64,000 bases of DNA from Chryseobacterium mulctrae (GTDB lineage: Bacteria > Bacteroidota > Bacteroidia > Flavobacteriales > Weeksellaceae), in NCBI RefSeq assembly GCF_006175945.1, contig NZ_VAJL01000001.1, forward strand, positions 2,918,501 to 2,982,500, in the 5' to 3' direction. Below the pieces are notes generated by a model. The model was not told the DNA's origin. It saw only the letters and a list, made by a program, of their open reading frames with translations, and searched no databases. Position numbers and translations under genes: made by a program. Below are positions 15,652-24,098 of this stretch, in pieces. The stretch's first letter is position 1. Each line of letters begins with the position of its first letter.

Positions 15652-16347
15652 ATGAGAAAAATGTTTTTACTGCTTTTCACGCTTTTAACTTTTCTGATGA
15701 ATGCTCAGCAGAAAGTAAACGAAGTTTTGAAAAAAGAACTCGATGAAATCATGAAAGTAGATCAGGGCTACAGAATGCTTTTTGACTCCGAAATAACTCC
15801 AGAAAAAAAGGATAAATTACTGAAAGATCTGAATATTGATAAAGAAGAGTTTGAAAAGAAAAACTGGCAATTGGTTGCAGAACATGATAGTCTGAATATG
15901 CAGAAAATTGAAAATATTATTTCAAAATATGGCTATCCCGGAAAAACATTGGTAGGAGAGCCTACAAATCAGGCGGCATGGTATGTCATTCAACATTCAA
16001 CGAAGATTGGAAAATATCTGCCTCTCATTAAGGAAGCTGGAAAAAAGAAAGAAATTCCTTTTACATGGGTTGCAATGATGGAAGACCGATATCTGATGAA
16101 TGAAAACAAAGAACAGATCTACGGAACACAAGGAAAAGGAGAAATGACAAAGGATAAAGATGGTAAACAGGTTTTTATCAATTTTGTATGGCCCTTGAAA
16201 GATCCTAAAAATGTAAATAAAAGAAGAAAAGATGCAGGATTTGATTCTACCATTGAAGAGAATGCTCAGAGAATGTTCGGAAAGGATTTTAAATACGAAC
16301 CTTATACTTTACAAAAGGTTTTAGAAATAAGAAATAAAAACAAATAA
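15652..16347 (+). CDS. DUF6624 secreted protein within the paa operon
   Basis: A 231-residue protein with a signal peptide (residues 1-18, ending MNAQQ) followed by a domain I assign to DUF6624. Its hallmarks are NMQKIENIISKYGYPGKTLVG, a His in AAWYVIQHST, DRYLM and EQIYGTQ. No enzymatic role is known to me. It lies between paaI and the thiolase in the same direction with a 27-base gap. It is an exported protein in an otherwise cytoplasmic pathway, so it may be a passenger. Confidence 0.75.
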   Translation: MRKMFLLLFTLLTFLMNAQQKVNEVLKKELDEIMKVDQGYRMLFDSEITPEKKDKLLKDLNIDKEEFEKKNWQLVAEHDSLNMQKIENIISKYGYPGKTLVGEPTNQAAWYVIQHSTKIGKYLPLIKEAGKKKEIPFTWVAMMEDRYLMNENKEQIYGTQGKGEMTKDKDGKQVFINFVWPLKDPKNVNKRRKDAGFDSTIEENAQRMFGKDFKYEPYTLQKVLEIRNKNK

Positions 16348-16409
16348 ATAGAAAAAGAGAATATAGTAATTTTCAGAATTCTTCATTCTTAATTTTTCAA
16401 ATTAAAATT

Positions 16410-17618
16410 ATGAACAACGTATACATCATAGATTACATCAGAACTCCTATTTCAAAACTAAGCGGAGGTCTTTCAGAAGTTAGAGCCGATGATTTGGCTG
16501 CTATTGTTTTAAAAGAAATTGTAGCAAGAAATCCTGAAGTTCCTGTTGAGGAAATTGAGGACGTTATTTTCGGATGTGCTAATCAGGCAGGTGAAGATAA
16601 CAGAAACGTAGCAAGGATGGGACTTTTATTGGCTGGTCTTCCTTACAAAATCGGAGGTGAAACGGTAAATAGATTGTGCGCTTCAGGAATGTCTGCGGTT
16701 GCCAATGCTTTCCGTTCGATTGCAGCAGGAGAAGGTGAAATTTACATCGCAGGTGGAGTAGAACACATGACGCGTTCGCCTTATGTAATGTCAAAACCTA
16801 GTACTGCTTTTGGTAGAGATAGTCAGATGTTTGATACTACTTTCGGATGGAGATTTGTCAATCCGAAAATGAAAGAAATGTATGGCGTAGATGCAATGGG
16901 CGACACTGCTGAAAATTTAGCAGAAATGCACAACATCAGTCGTGAAGACCAGGACAAATTTGCGCTTTGGTCACAACAAAAAGCGACTAAAGCTCAGGAA
17001 AGCGGAAGATTGGCGGAAGAAATTGTGAAAGTTGAAATTCCACAAAGAAAAGGCGAACCGAAAATCTTCGATACAGACGAATTTATCAAGCCAACTTCTT
17101 CAATGGAAGGATTAGGGAAACTTCGTCCAGCTTTCAGAAAAGAAGGCGGAACAGTAACTGCTGGAAACGCTTCAGGAATGAATGACGGAGCTGCAGCTTT
17201 AATTTTAGCAAGCGAAGAAGCAGTAAAAAAATATGGTTTAAAACCAAAAGCTAAGATTTTAGGTTCATCTGTTGCCGGTGTTGAACCAAGAATCATGGGA
17301 ATAGGTCCTGTTGAAGCGACTCAGAAGCTATTGAAAAGATTAGATCTTTCATTAGAAGATATGGATGTTATTGAATTGAACGAAGCATTTGCTGCTCAAT
17401 CTTTAGCAGTAACAAGAAGTTTAGGTTTACAGGATGACGATTCAAGAATAAATCCAAACGGTGGAGCGATCGCAATTGGTCATCCACTTGGAGTTTCCGG
17501 TGCGAGAATCATCGGTTCTGCAGCTCTTGAACTTCAAAAACAAAATAAAAAATATGCATTGTGTACCCTTTGTATCGGTGTCGGGCAAGGTTATGCAATG
17601 GTGATTGAAAAAATGTAA
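16410..17618 (+). CDS. paaJ: 3-oxoadipyl-CoA / 3-oxo-5,6-didehydrosuberyl-CoA thiolase
   Basis: A 402-residue thiolase that releases acetyl-CoA from the two 3-oxo intermediates of the pathway. The acylated Cys is in NRLCASGMSAVA (about 91), the second site has NEAFAAQS and NPNGGAIAIGHPLGVSGAR, and the catalytic Cys is in LCIGVGQGYAMVIE. PcaF of the beta-ketoadipate route is nearly indistinguishable; the operon setting favours PaaJ. Confidence 0.93.
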   Translation: MNNVYIIDYIRTPISKLSGGLSEVRADDLAAIVLKEIVARNPEVPVEEIEDVIFGCANQAGEDNRNVARMGLLLAGLPYKIGGETVNRLCASGMSAVANAFRSIAAGEGEIYIAGGVEHMTRSPYVMSKPSTAFGRDSQMFDTTFGWRFVNPKMKEMYGVDAMGDTAENLAEMHNISREDQDKFALWSQQKATKAQESGRLAEEIVKVEIPQRKGEPKIFDTDEFIKPTSSMEGLGKLRPAFRKEGGTVTAGNASGMNDGAAALILASEEAVKKYGLKPKAKILGSSVAGVEPRIMGIGPVEATQKLLKRLDLSLEDMDVIELNEAFAAQSLAVTRSLGLQDDDSRINPNGGAIAIGHPLGVSGARIIGSAALELQKQNKKYALCTLCIGVGQGYAMVIEKM

Positions 17619-17632
17619 TTTTTTCAATAATG

Positions 17633-17734
17633 TAACAATATAACAATGTACCAATCTAGCAGCGTATCAATGTACCAATTCTTGTAAGTAGCTTTTAAAT
17701 TGGTACATTGGTAAACTGATACATTGTTACATTA
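17633..17734. repeat. Octamer hairpin element, paaJ-paaY gap (longest regular array)
   Basis: Six consecutive 8-base units: TAACAATA TAACAATG TACCAATC TAGCAGCG TATCAATG TACCAATT. The right arm, complemented, is TAACAATG TATCAGTT TACCAATG TACCAATT. Best copy for defining the unit TAnCARTn. Confidence 0.85.
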
Positions 17735-17754
17735 ATTTTTTAACAAAAAACTTT

Positions 17755-18348
17755 ATGAATATTTACTCATATCACGGCATTCGCCCCATCATCAAACCTT
17801 CTGCTTATATTCATCCACAAGCGGTGATTATCGGGAATGTAGAGATCGGGGAAGAAGTTTATATCGGTCCAAATGCAGTTATTCGTGGCGACTGGGGCAA
17901 AATTATCATTAAAGACGGTGCCAATGTTCAGGAAAACTGTACGCTTCACGTTTTTCCGGGTATTGAAACGATTTTAGAAGAATCTGCACACATCGGTCAC
18001 GGTGCGATTATTCATTCCGGACATATCGGTAGAAACTGTTTGGTTGGAATGAATGCTGTTATAATGGACAAAGCAGTTATCGGTGATGAATGCATTATCG
18101 GAGCATTGGCTTTTGTTCCTGCGAATTTCAAATGTGATGCACGAAAACTAATTGTTGGAAGCCCTGCGAAAATTATCCGTGATGTTTCTGATGAAATGAT
18201 TAAATGGAAAACGGAAGGAACAAAATTGTATCAGGAATTAGCAAGAGAAGGAAAAGACGCTATTCTACCTTGCGAACCGTTTACAGAATATGTTCAACAA
18301 ATTCCTACAAAAGTTGTTGATTACAGCATTTGGGATGATGTTAAATAA
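17755..18348 (+). CDS. paaY: PaaY, gamma-carbonic-anhydrase-like thioesterase
   Basis: A 197-residue left-handed beta-helix protein with hexapeptide repeats (VIIGNVEIGEEVYIGPNAVIRGDWGKIIIKDGANVQENC). In E. coli PaaY is a thioesterase that removes inhibitory CoA adducts; it resembles gamma-class carbonic anhydrases. Metal-type His residues are seen in LHVF and IGHGAIIHSGHIG. The C-terminal PCEPFTEYVQQIP region is typical of PaaY. Lies 18 bases before the next gene. Confidence 0.9.
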   Translation: MNIYSYHGIRPIIKPSAYIHPQAVIIGNVEIGEEVYIGPNAVIRGDWGKIIIKDGANVQENCTLHVFPGIETILEESAHIGHGAIIHSGHIGRNCLVGMNAVIMDKAVIGDECIIGALAFVPANFKCDARKLIVGSPAKIIRDVSDEMIKWKTEGTKLYQELAREGKDAILPCEPFTEYVQQIPTKVVDYSIWDDVK

Positions 18349-18366
18349 CCCACTTTAAATTTAAAT

Positions 18367-19194
18367 ATGTTAAAAAAACTTCTCATTTTCTGCAGTATTC
18401 TGCTTGCATTTCAATCTCTGACTTTTGCTCAGACTAAAAATGTAAAGCCATTGACTATTGGAGAAATCAGAACCATAAAGTCTAAGATTTTAAATGAAGA
18501 TAGAGTTCTGAACATATATCTTCCGCAAAATTTTGACAAAACAAAATCTTACCCGATTATCTATCTTCTGGATGGAAGTATGAATGAAGATTTTATTCAC
18601 GTTACAGGATTGATTCAGTTCTTTAATCAAATGTATTCCATGCCGGAAACAATCGTGGTAGGAATTGCCAATATTGACCGTAAAAGAGATTTCACATTTC
18701 ACACCGATTTAAAAGATTTACAGAAAGATTATCCTACAACAGGACATTCTGATAAATTCATCAGTTTTTTGGAGAAAGAATTAAAACCTTATGTTGAAAG
18801 TCAGTTTAAAACAACTGATAAATATTTATTCGGACAATCTTTGGGCGGACTTTTAGCAACAGAAATTTTGTTGAAAAAACCTGAAATGTTTAATAACTAT
18901 TTTATCATCAGTCCGAGTTTATGGTGGGATGATCAAAGTCTTTTGAAACAGGCTCCTCAATTGTTAGCTAAAATTCCGGATACAAAGAAATTTATTTATG
19001 TTTCTGTCGGAAAAGGCGAGCATCCGGTAATGGTAAAAGATGCTGAAGCTTTCTACGATGTTCTGAAAAAATCAAACAAGAAAAACTGGACGGTAGAATA
19101 TAAAATGATGGAAACAGACAATCACGCAACCATTCTTCACAGAAGTTTGTATGAAGGTTTGGTGAAAATGTTTCCGTATCAAGAACCAAAATAA
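18367..19194 (+). CDS. Secreted alpha/beta hydrolase, esterase-D/Fes-like
   Basis: A 275-residue hydrolase with a signal peptide (residues 1-21, ending LTFAQ) and a single esterase domain. YPIIYLLDGSMNEDF gives the first strand and oxyanion region; the nucleophile elbow is GQSLGGLL (Ser about 160); a late His in NHATILH (about 258) completes the triad. This is the family of IroE-like siderophore esterases and S-formylglutathione hydrolases. Exported, and not a known step of phenylacetate catabolism; it may supply an aromatic acid from an ester outside the cytoplasm. Confidence 0.8.
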   Translation: MLKKLLIFCSILLAFQSLTFAQTKNVKPLTIGEIRTIKSKILNEDRVLNIYLPQNFDKTKSYPIIYLLDGSMNEDFIHVTGLIQFFNQMYSMPETIVVGIANIDRKRDFTFHTDLKDLQKDYPTTGHSDKFISFLEKELKPYVESQFKTTDKYLFGQSLGGLLATEILLKKPEMFNNYFIISPSLWWDDQSLLKQAPQLLAKIPDTKKFIYVSVGKGEHPVMVKDAEAFYDVLKKSNKKNWTVEYKMMETDNHATILHRSLYEGLVKMFPYQEPK

Positions 19195-19197
19195 ATG

Positions 19198-19299
19198 TAA
19201 CAATATACCAATGTACAAATCTAACAATTACATAATGTCATACTGAGATTTTCGAATCATCTCATTGGTAAACTGCTAGATTGATACATCGTTAAATTA
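19198..19299. repeat. Octamer hairpin element before paaZ, with nested element
   Basis: Left arm TAACAATA TACCAATG TACAAATC TAACAATT; right arm ATTGGTAAACTGCTAGATTG ATACATCGTTAAATT. The centre (19236-19264) is a worn TGTCATACTGAG...CGAATCATCTCA arm. Confidence 0.75.
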
Positions 19300-19315
19300 A
19301 AATATAAAATATTTT

Positions 19316-21805
19316 ATGGAAAAGTTAAAAAACTATATCTACGGCGAATGGGTCGAAGGAAATGGAAACGGAATTCCTTTGTACAATGCTGTGACAGGAG
19401 AGCAAGTTGCTGTCTCGGATACTGAAGGACTGAATTTTGAGCAGGCTCTTGATTATGGTAGAACGGTAGGTTACAAAAACCTTTCTTCAATGACATTCTA
19501 CGATCGTGGAGAAATGTTGAAAAAAGTAGCGCTTTACCTTTTAGAAAGAAAGAAAAAATATTACGAATTATCATATAAAACAGGTGCAACACACGCAGAT
19601 TCTTGGGTAGATATTGAAGGTGGTTTTGGTACTTTCTTTACCTATTCTGGTTTGGCGAAAAGGATGCTTCCGAACACTCCGTTTTGGGTAGATGGTGAAA
19701 CTCAGAAAATTTCGGCAAATGGCACTTTCTTGGGAGCTCACATTTTAACGCCAAGTGAAGGGGTTTCTGTACAAATTAATGCTTATAACTTTCCGGTTTG
19801 GGGAATGTTAGAAAAGTTATCCACATCTTTGTTAGCAGGTGTTCCGTCAATTGTGAAGCCTTCACCGTTTGGTTCTTATTTAACGAATGCGGTTTTCCAG
19901 GATATGATTGAAAGTGGCGTTCTTCCTGAAGGGGCACTTCAATTGGTTTGTGGTGAACCGGGAAATATTTTAGACTACGTTCAGGACGGAGATTCTGTAT
20001 TATTTACAGGTTCTGCAAATACAGGTAGAAAATTAAAATCTTTACCTTCTGTAGCTGGAAATGCAGTTCGTTTCAATATGGAGGCTGATTCTTTGAACTG
20101 TTCAATTCTTGGTTTGGATGCAAAACCGGGAACTCCTGAATTTGATTTATTCATCAAAGAAGTTCGTACAGAAATGACGACGAAAGCTGGACAAAAATGT
20201 ACAGCAATCAGAAGAATTATCGTTCCTGAAAACTTAATTGGTGACGTTCAAAATGCTTTATCTAAAGCTTTAGATCAGACAAAAATCGGAAATCCATTAA
20301 GCAGAGAAACAAGAATGGGTTCTTTGGTTGGAAAACAACAGTATGATGAAGTTTTAAGAAAAGTTGATATTTTAAAAACTGAAAATGAGCTTGTTTACGA
20401 AGGAAAACATGAGTTAGTAGATGCTGATTACGAAAACGGTTCATTTATGAGTCCAAAGTTGTTCTTAAACGATTCTCCTTTCACTAAAAATATCTCTCAC
20501 GATGTCGAGGCTTTCGGTCCGGTTTCTACGTTGATGCCTTACAAAGATGCGGAAGAAGCTGCAGCGTTGGCAAAAAGAGGAAAAGGAAGTTTGGTAGGCT
20601 CAATTATCTCTCATGATGAGAAATTTGTAGCCGAAACTTCGTGGAAAATGGCTTCTCAGCATGGTAGAATTTTTGTTTTAAACAGAGACAATGCGAAAGA
20701 AAGTACAGGTCACGGTTCTCCGCTTCCTACTTTAATGCATGGAGGTCCTGGAAGAGCAGGTGGTGGTGAAGAAATGGGTGGATTGAACGGTCTTCATTTT
20801 TTCCTTCAAAAAACGGCAATTCAAGGTTCTCCGGATATTTTAACGGCAATCACAAAAGTATATCAGCAAGGAGCTGAGAAAAAATATTCAGACAAACATC
20901 CTTTCCAAAAATATTTTGAAGATGTTGAGGTTGGAGATTCTCTAGAAACTGCCGGAAGAACAGTTACTGATGCAGATATCGTTAATTTCTCTAATGTTTC
21001 TTGGGATCATTTCTATGCTCACACAGATGCAACAAGTTTAACGGGAACTATTTTCGATAAAACGGTTGCTCACGGATACTTTATTCTTTCTGCTGCGGCT
21101 GGATTATTTGTTTCAGGTAAAAAAGGACCGGTTATCGCAAATTACGGATTGGAAAACTGTTCGTTCTTCAAACCTGTTTATGCAGGAGATACGATTACGG
21201 TTTATTTAACGGCAAAAGAAAAGATCAACCGTGGGGTAAAAGGCAGAAATATTCCTTCTGGTGTTGTAAAATGGTTGGTGGAAGTAGTGAACCAAAGAGA
21301 AGAGGTAGTTTGTGTAGCAACAATTTTAACTTTAGTAGCTAAACATTCTCCTTTTATTGATCTTAAACATGTTCAGAAAATTGTAAACGGACTATCTGAA
21401 AATACTCAGCCAGCTTGGGGGAAAATGTCTCCTCAGCAAATGATCGAGCATTTGGAACATGGCGTTTTGGTAAGTTTAGGCGAACCGGAAGCTGACAAAT
21501 GTTTCACTCCTGAAGAACAACTGGAAAAATGGCAAGATTCTCTGTATAATCACAGAAAAATGCCAAAAGATTTCCCTGCACCTTTCTTGGCTGAAGATGA
21601 AACTTTATTAGAATTAAAGCATAAAAATCTTGATGCTGCAAAACAGTCTTTCTTAGATAATTTGAAGAGATTCTCTATTTATTATAAAGAAAATCCACAA
21701 GCAGAACATATGAATTTTGTGTTCGGAAAATTGAATAAAGAAATGTGGGAGCTAATGCATAAGAAACATTTTACTCATCATTTTGAACAGTTTGGATTGA
21801 TTTAA
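19316..21805 (+). CDS. paaZ: Bifunctional oxepin-CoA hydrolase / 3-oxo-5,6-dehydrosuberyl-CoA semialdehyde dehydrogenase with extra C-terminal domain
   Basis: An 829-residue ring-opening enzyme. Residues about 1-520 are an aldehyde dehydrogenase with Glu near 255 (NMEADS) and nucleophile Cys near 296 (AGQKCTAI). Residues about 526-680 are a MaoC hotdog hydratase (VSWDHFYAHTDA, KTVAHGYF). Residues about 690-829 are an added domain (PAWGKMSPQQMIEHLEHG ... HFTHHFEQFG) that looks like the DinB/DUF1569 helical fold. E. coli PaaZ ends at 681 residues. All catalytic residues are present. Last gene of the paa run. Confidence 0.93.
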   Translation: MEKLKNYIYGEWVEGNGNGIPLYNAVTGEQVAVSDTEGLNFEQALDYGRTVGYKNLSSMTFYDRGEMLKKVALYLLERKKKYYELSYKTGATHADSWVDIEGGFGTFFTYSGLAKRMLPNTPFWVDGETQKISANGTFLGAHILTPSEGVSVQINAYNFPVWGMLEKLSTSLLAGVPSIVKPSPFGSYLTNAVFQDMIESGVLPEGALQLVCGEPGNILDYVQDGDSVLFTGSANTGRKLKSLPSVAGNAVRFNMEADSLNCSILGLDAKPGTPEFDLFIKEVRTEMTTKAGQKCTAIRRIIVPENLIGDVQNALSKALDQTKIGNPLSRETRMGSLVGKQQYDEVLRKVDILKTENELVYEGKHELVDADYENGSFMSPKLFLNDSPFTKNISHDVEAFGPVSTLMPYKDAEEAAALAKRGKGSLVGSIISHDEKFVAETSWKMASQHGRIFVLNRDNAKESTGHGSPLPTLMHGGPGRAGGGEEMGGLNGLHFFLQKTAIQGSPDILTAITKVYQQGAEKKYSDKHPFQKYFEDVEVGDSLETAGRTVTDADIVNFSNVSWDHFYAHTDATSLTGTIFDKTVAHGYFILSAAAGLFVSGKKGPVIANYGLENCSFFKPVYAGDTITVYLTAKEKINRGVKGRNIPSGVVKWLVEVVNQREEVVCVATILTLVAKHSPFIDLKHVQKIVNGLSENTQPAWGKMSPQQMIEHLEHGVLVSLGEPEADKCFTPEEQLEKWQDSLYNHRKMPKDFPAPFLAEDETLLELKHKNLDAAKQSFLDNLKRFSIYYKENPQAEHMNFVFGKLNKEMWELMHKKHFTHHFEQFGLI

Positions 21806-21816
21806 TATTTTAAATT

Positions 21817-21868
21817 TAACAATAAAAATAATTTAACAGTGTAGCAATTTTTGTTACACTGTTTTTTT
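21817..21868 (+). terminator. paa operon terminator built from octamer repeat
   Basis: Arms AACAGTGTAGCAA (21835-21847) and TTGTTACACTGTT (21851-21863) form a 13-bp stem with one wobble and a T-run of seven. The left side also reads as octamer units TAACAGTG TAGCAATT, so one of the repeat elements appears to serve as the terminator. Confidence 0.8.
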
Positions 21869-21959
21869 ATAATCTTTTGTTAAAACACATTCCAGATTTC
21901 ATGCCTTAATTTTTATTCATTATTTTCAAACTTAAAATCAATTCAAAAAATATTTTATT

Positions 21960-22724
21960 ATGAAAGAAAACTGGATGCAGAAATATGCAGAAGTAAAACA
22001 TATTCTTACTTGCCCCACAGATTTGGAATCATACTTCACGTTAGAAGAAATTGCAGGTGAAAAAATGGAAGTTATGGAAATAGGAAATGTTTCTTTGCCT
22101 TCCGGAAAAGTTGTGGTGAGAGATCCTTTGGTTTTTCTGAATTCAAAACAAAAACCGTATTTTATTGAAACTCCAAAAGGAAATTTTCCGGTAACGATTG
22201 CTGTGGTGAAATCTGAAGATTGGGGTGATAGGTACGCTGCTGTAAAAGTTAAATTTACTGATGAAAAGCCAGTTCTTTATCAGGAAGCTTTAATTGGAAA
22301 TGAAAATTTGGATGGAGTAAAAGAAGATGATTTTTTTGGATTTCATGTTGATGCCGGATTAGGTTGCATTGCAGATGCAGAAGCGCTTCCTGAATTTGAT
22401 AAATTTATTGCTGATTTGAACGTAGATAATATTTATGACGATTATTTTGCAGAATTGTTTGCTCAGAGCTATAAAGAAAACCCAAACAATCAAAGAAATG
22501 CAGGAGATTGGATTAACTGGACGATTCCAAATACAACATTTCAAATTCCCATGTTTGCAAGCGGTTTTGGTGATGGATCTTATCCTGTGTATTTTGCTTA
22601 CGATGCAAATGGAGAAATCTGTGGCCTATACATTCAGTTCATTGATATCGAATTGGCTTTAAGTGATGATGACGATGAGGAAGGCGAAAATGATCAGCCA
22701 CAAAATTTTGTTTTTCTGAACTAA
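21960..22724 (+). CDS. DUF4241 domain protein
   Basis: A 254-residue cytoplasmic protein that I assign to DUF4241 from VVVRDPLVFL, TPKGNFPVTIAV, FGFHVDAGLGCIADAEA and the late GDGSYPVYFAYDANGEICGLYIQFID. The Asp-rich tail (SDDDDEEGEND) is notable. Function unknown; relatives appear in immunity-type and stress contexts. Its stop overlaps the next start by one base, so the two are co-translated. Confidence 0.8.
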   Translation: MKENWMQKYAEVKHILTCPTDLESYFTLEEIAGEKMEVMEIGNVSLPSGKVVVRDPLVFLNSKQKPYFIETPKGNFPVTIAVVKSEDWGDRYAAVKVKFTDEKPVLYQEALIGNENLDGVKEDDFFGFHVDAGLGCIADAEALPEFDKFIADLNVDNIYDDYFAELFAQSYKENPNNQRNAGDWINWTIPNTTFQIPMFASGFGDGSYPVYFAYDANGEICGLYIQFIDIELALSDDDDEEGENDQPQNFVFLN

Positions 22725-23413
22725 TGAATGCAACTTTTGCTGATAAAGTCATAGAATTTAATCGGAATTTACAGTATTCCGGAAAGTTACCGAAAGATTT
22801 TCAGGTTCTGAATCCGTATTTAGATAATCCTGGAACAATGGTTGTCATGGAAAAGTTTTATCATAAATATTACAACGATTCAAATCAAAGAAAATTTTTA
22901 ATTGGAATTAACCCGAGTCGTCATGGAGCAGGAGTTACCGGAGTTCCGTTCACCGATACAAAACGTTTGGAAAGTGTCTGCGGAATTAAAATGGAATCTG
23001 CTTATACGCATGAAATTTCTTCAGTTTTTATTTATGATATGATTGCTGCTTATGGAGGAGCGGATGAATTTTACAGAGATATTTATATCAATTCTCCATT
23101 TCCGTTGGCGATTGTAAGAAAATCAAAAGGAAACTGGATTAATGCGAATTATTACGACGATAATGAACTTTTCAATGATGTAAAAGATTTTATGATTGAT
23201 TCTTTGAAAAAACACATCAGTTTAAATCTTGATACTTCCGAAGTTTTTATTTTAGGGAAAAAGAATGCCGATTTTATTTCAAAACTAAATCAGGAAGCTC
23301 ATCTGTTTGAAAAAATGACCGTTTTAGAACATCCGAGATATATTCAGCAGTACAAATCCAAAGAAAAAGATTTGTATATTGATAAGTATATTTTAGCTTT
23401 AAAGAACAAATAA
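22724..23413 (+). CDS. SMUG2-like uracil-DNA glycosylase family protein (DUF4918)
   Basis: A 229-residue protein resembling the SMUG2/DUF4918 branch of the uracil-DNA glycosylase superfamily, which removes damaged uracil-type bases. The motif-1 region reads LIGINPSRHGAGVTGVPFTD (about 58-77), where GINP corresponds to the catalytic loop, and the C-terminal motif-2 region reads VLEHPRYIQQY (His about 205). Substrate range needs testing. Coupled to the DUF4241 gene. Confidence 0.8.
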   Translation: MNATFADKVIEFNRNLQYSGKLPKDFQVLNPYLDNPGTMVVMEKFYHKYYNDSNQRKFLIGINPSRHGAGVTGVPFTDTKRLESVCGIKMESAYTHEISSVFIYDMIAAYGGADEFYRDIYINSPFPLAIVRKSKGNWINANYYDDNELFNDVKDFMIDSLKKHISLNLDTSEVFILGKKNADFISKLNQEAHLFEKMTVLEHPRYIQQYKSKEKDLYIDKYILALKNK

Positions 23414-23487
23414 ATTATTGGTTTAAAAATCCTAAGAATTTTTTTTGAAGTGAACATTGTTCTCTAAGGAATTTATCGCAGAATGGC

Positions 23488-23504
23488 GCATTCCGTAGGA
23501 ATGC
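23488..23504 (+). repeat. REP hairpin 1 of the transposase unit
   Basis: GCATTCC-GTA-GGAATGC, a 7-bp stem. Same design as the hairpins at 23539, 24049 and 24099. Confidence 0.8.
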
Positions 23505-23538
23505 AATCTGTGTAGAAAAGATAATGATTAGCAATTAG

Positions 23539-23555
23539 GCGTTCCGTAGGAACGC
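23539..23555 (+). repeat. REP hairpin 2 of the transposase unit
   Basis: GCGTTCC-GTA-GGAACGC followed by TATC, 17 bases before the transposase start. Its inverted partner is at 24049-24065. Confidence 0.85.
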
Positions 23556-23572
23556 TATCTAAAAAGTGAAAA

Positions 23573-24036
23573 ATGCCAAACACATACACACAAATTTATA
23601 TTCAACTTGTCTTTGCCACAAAACGTAGAGACAATAAAATTATAAATTCTGTTCGTGATGAAATTGAAAAATATATTTGTGGTATTTTCAATAATAAAGG
23701 GCAAAAAGTTTTGGCTATTTATGCGAATCCGGATCATGTTCACATCTTTTTTAGTTATAAAAATTTACAAATTACTATCTCAGATCTGGTGAAAACCGTC
23801 AAACAGAATCAACAAATTTTATCAATGAAAAAAAGCTATGTCTAAATCACTTTGGGTGGCAACAAGGCTATGGTGCATTTTCTTACGCAAAAAGTCAGAA
23901 AGAGCAAGTTGTAAATTATATTTTAAACCAAGAATTACATCATAAAAAGAAAACTTTTAAAGAAGAATATATAGAATTTTTAAATGCTTTTGAAATTGAA
24001 TTTCAGGAACAATATTTGTTTGAATTTTACGATTAG
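23573..24036 (+). pseudogene. REP-associated tyrosine transposase (IS200-like, RAYT), frameshifted
   Basis: The first frame (23573-23845) encodes MPNTYTQIYIQLVFATKRR and the metal-binding HUH in PDHVHIFF. The second part, in another frame up to 24036, encodes FGWQQGYGAFSYAKSQ, with the catalytic Tyr, and a normal C-terminus. Restoring one base (likely a T) near 23809 gives a continuous protein of about 154 residues with ...KQNSTNFINEKK... across the junction. It is flanked by inverted REP hairpins, the classic RAYT setting. Probably inactive; programmed frameshifting or a sequencing error cannot be excluded. Confidence 0.85.
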
Positions 24037-24048
24037 AAATTAGAGATA

Positions 24049-24065
24049 GCGTTCTTACGGAACGC
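24049..24065 (-). repeat. REP hairpin 3 of the transposase unit
   Basis: GCGTTCT-TAC-GGAACGC preceded by GATA, the inverted counterpart of the hairpin at 23539-23555 with one base changed in the stem. Confidence 0.8.
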
Positions 24066-24098
24066 GCCCTCATCACACCATCCATTGCTACACAGATA

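Noticed and set aside
15652..16347. Reading the DUF6624 gene as a pathway thioesterase or regulator
   Set aside because: It has a signal peptide and no hotdog or HTH motifs, so a cytoplasmic role in CoA-ester chemistry is unlikely.
7170..21868. CRISPR array as an explanation of the tandem repeats
   Set aside because: Units are 6-8 bases with no unique spacers, and arms are inverted; no cas genes are present.
23573..24036. Full insertion sequence (IS200/IS605) with transposon ends
   Set aside because: No IS200-type left and right end pair; the hairpins are REP type and the gene is of the RAYT group.
21960..24036. Defence island (DUF4241, SMUG2-like glycosylase, transposase)
   Set aside because: Two coupled housekeeping-type genes and a decayed REP transposase do not make a defence module; no nuclease, toxin or phage-sensing gene is adjacent.
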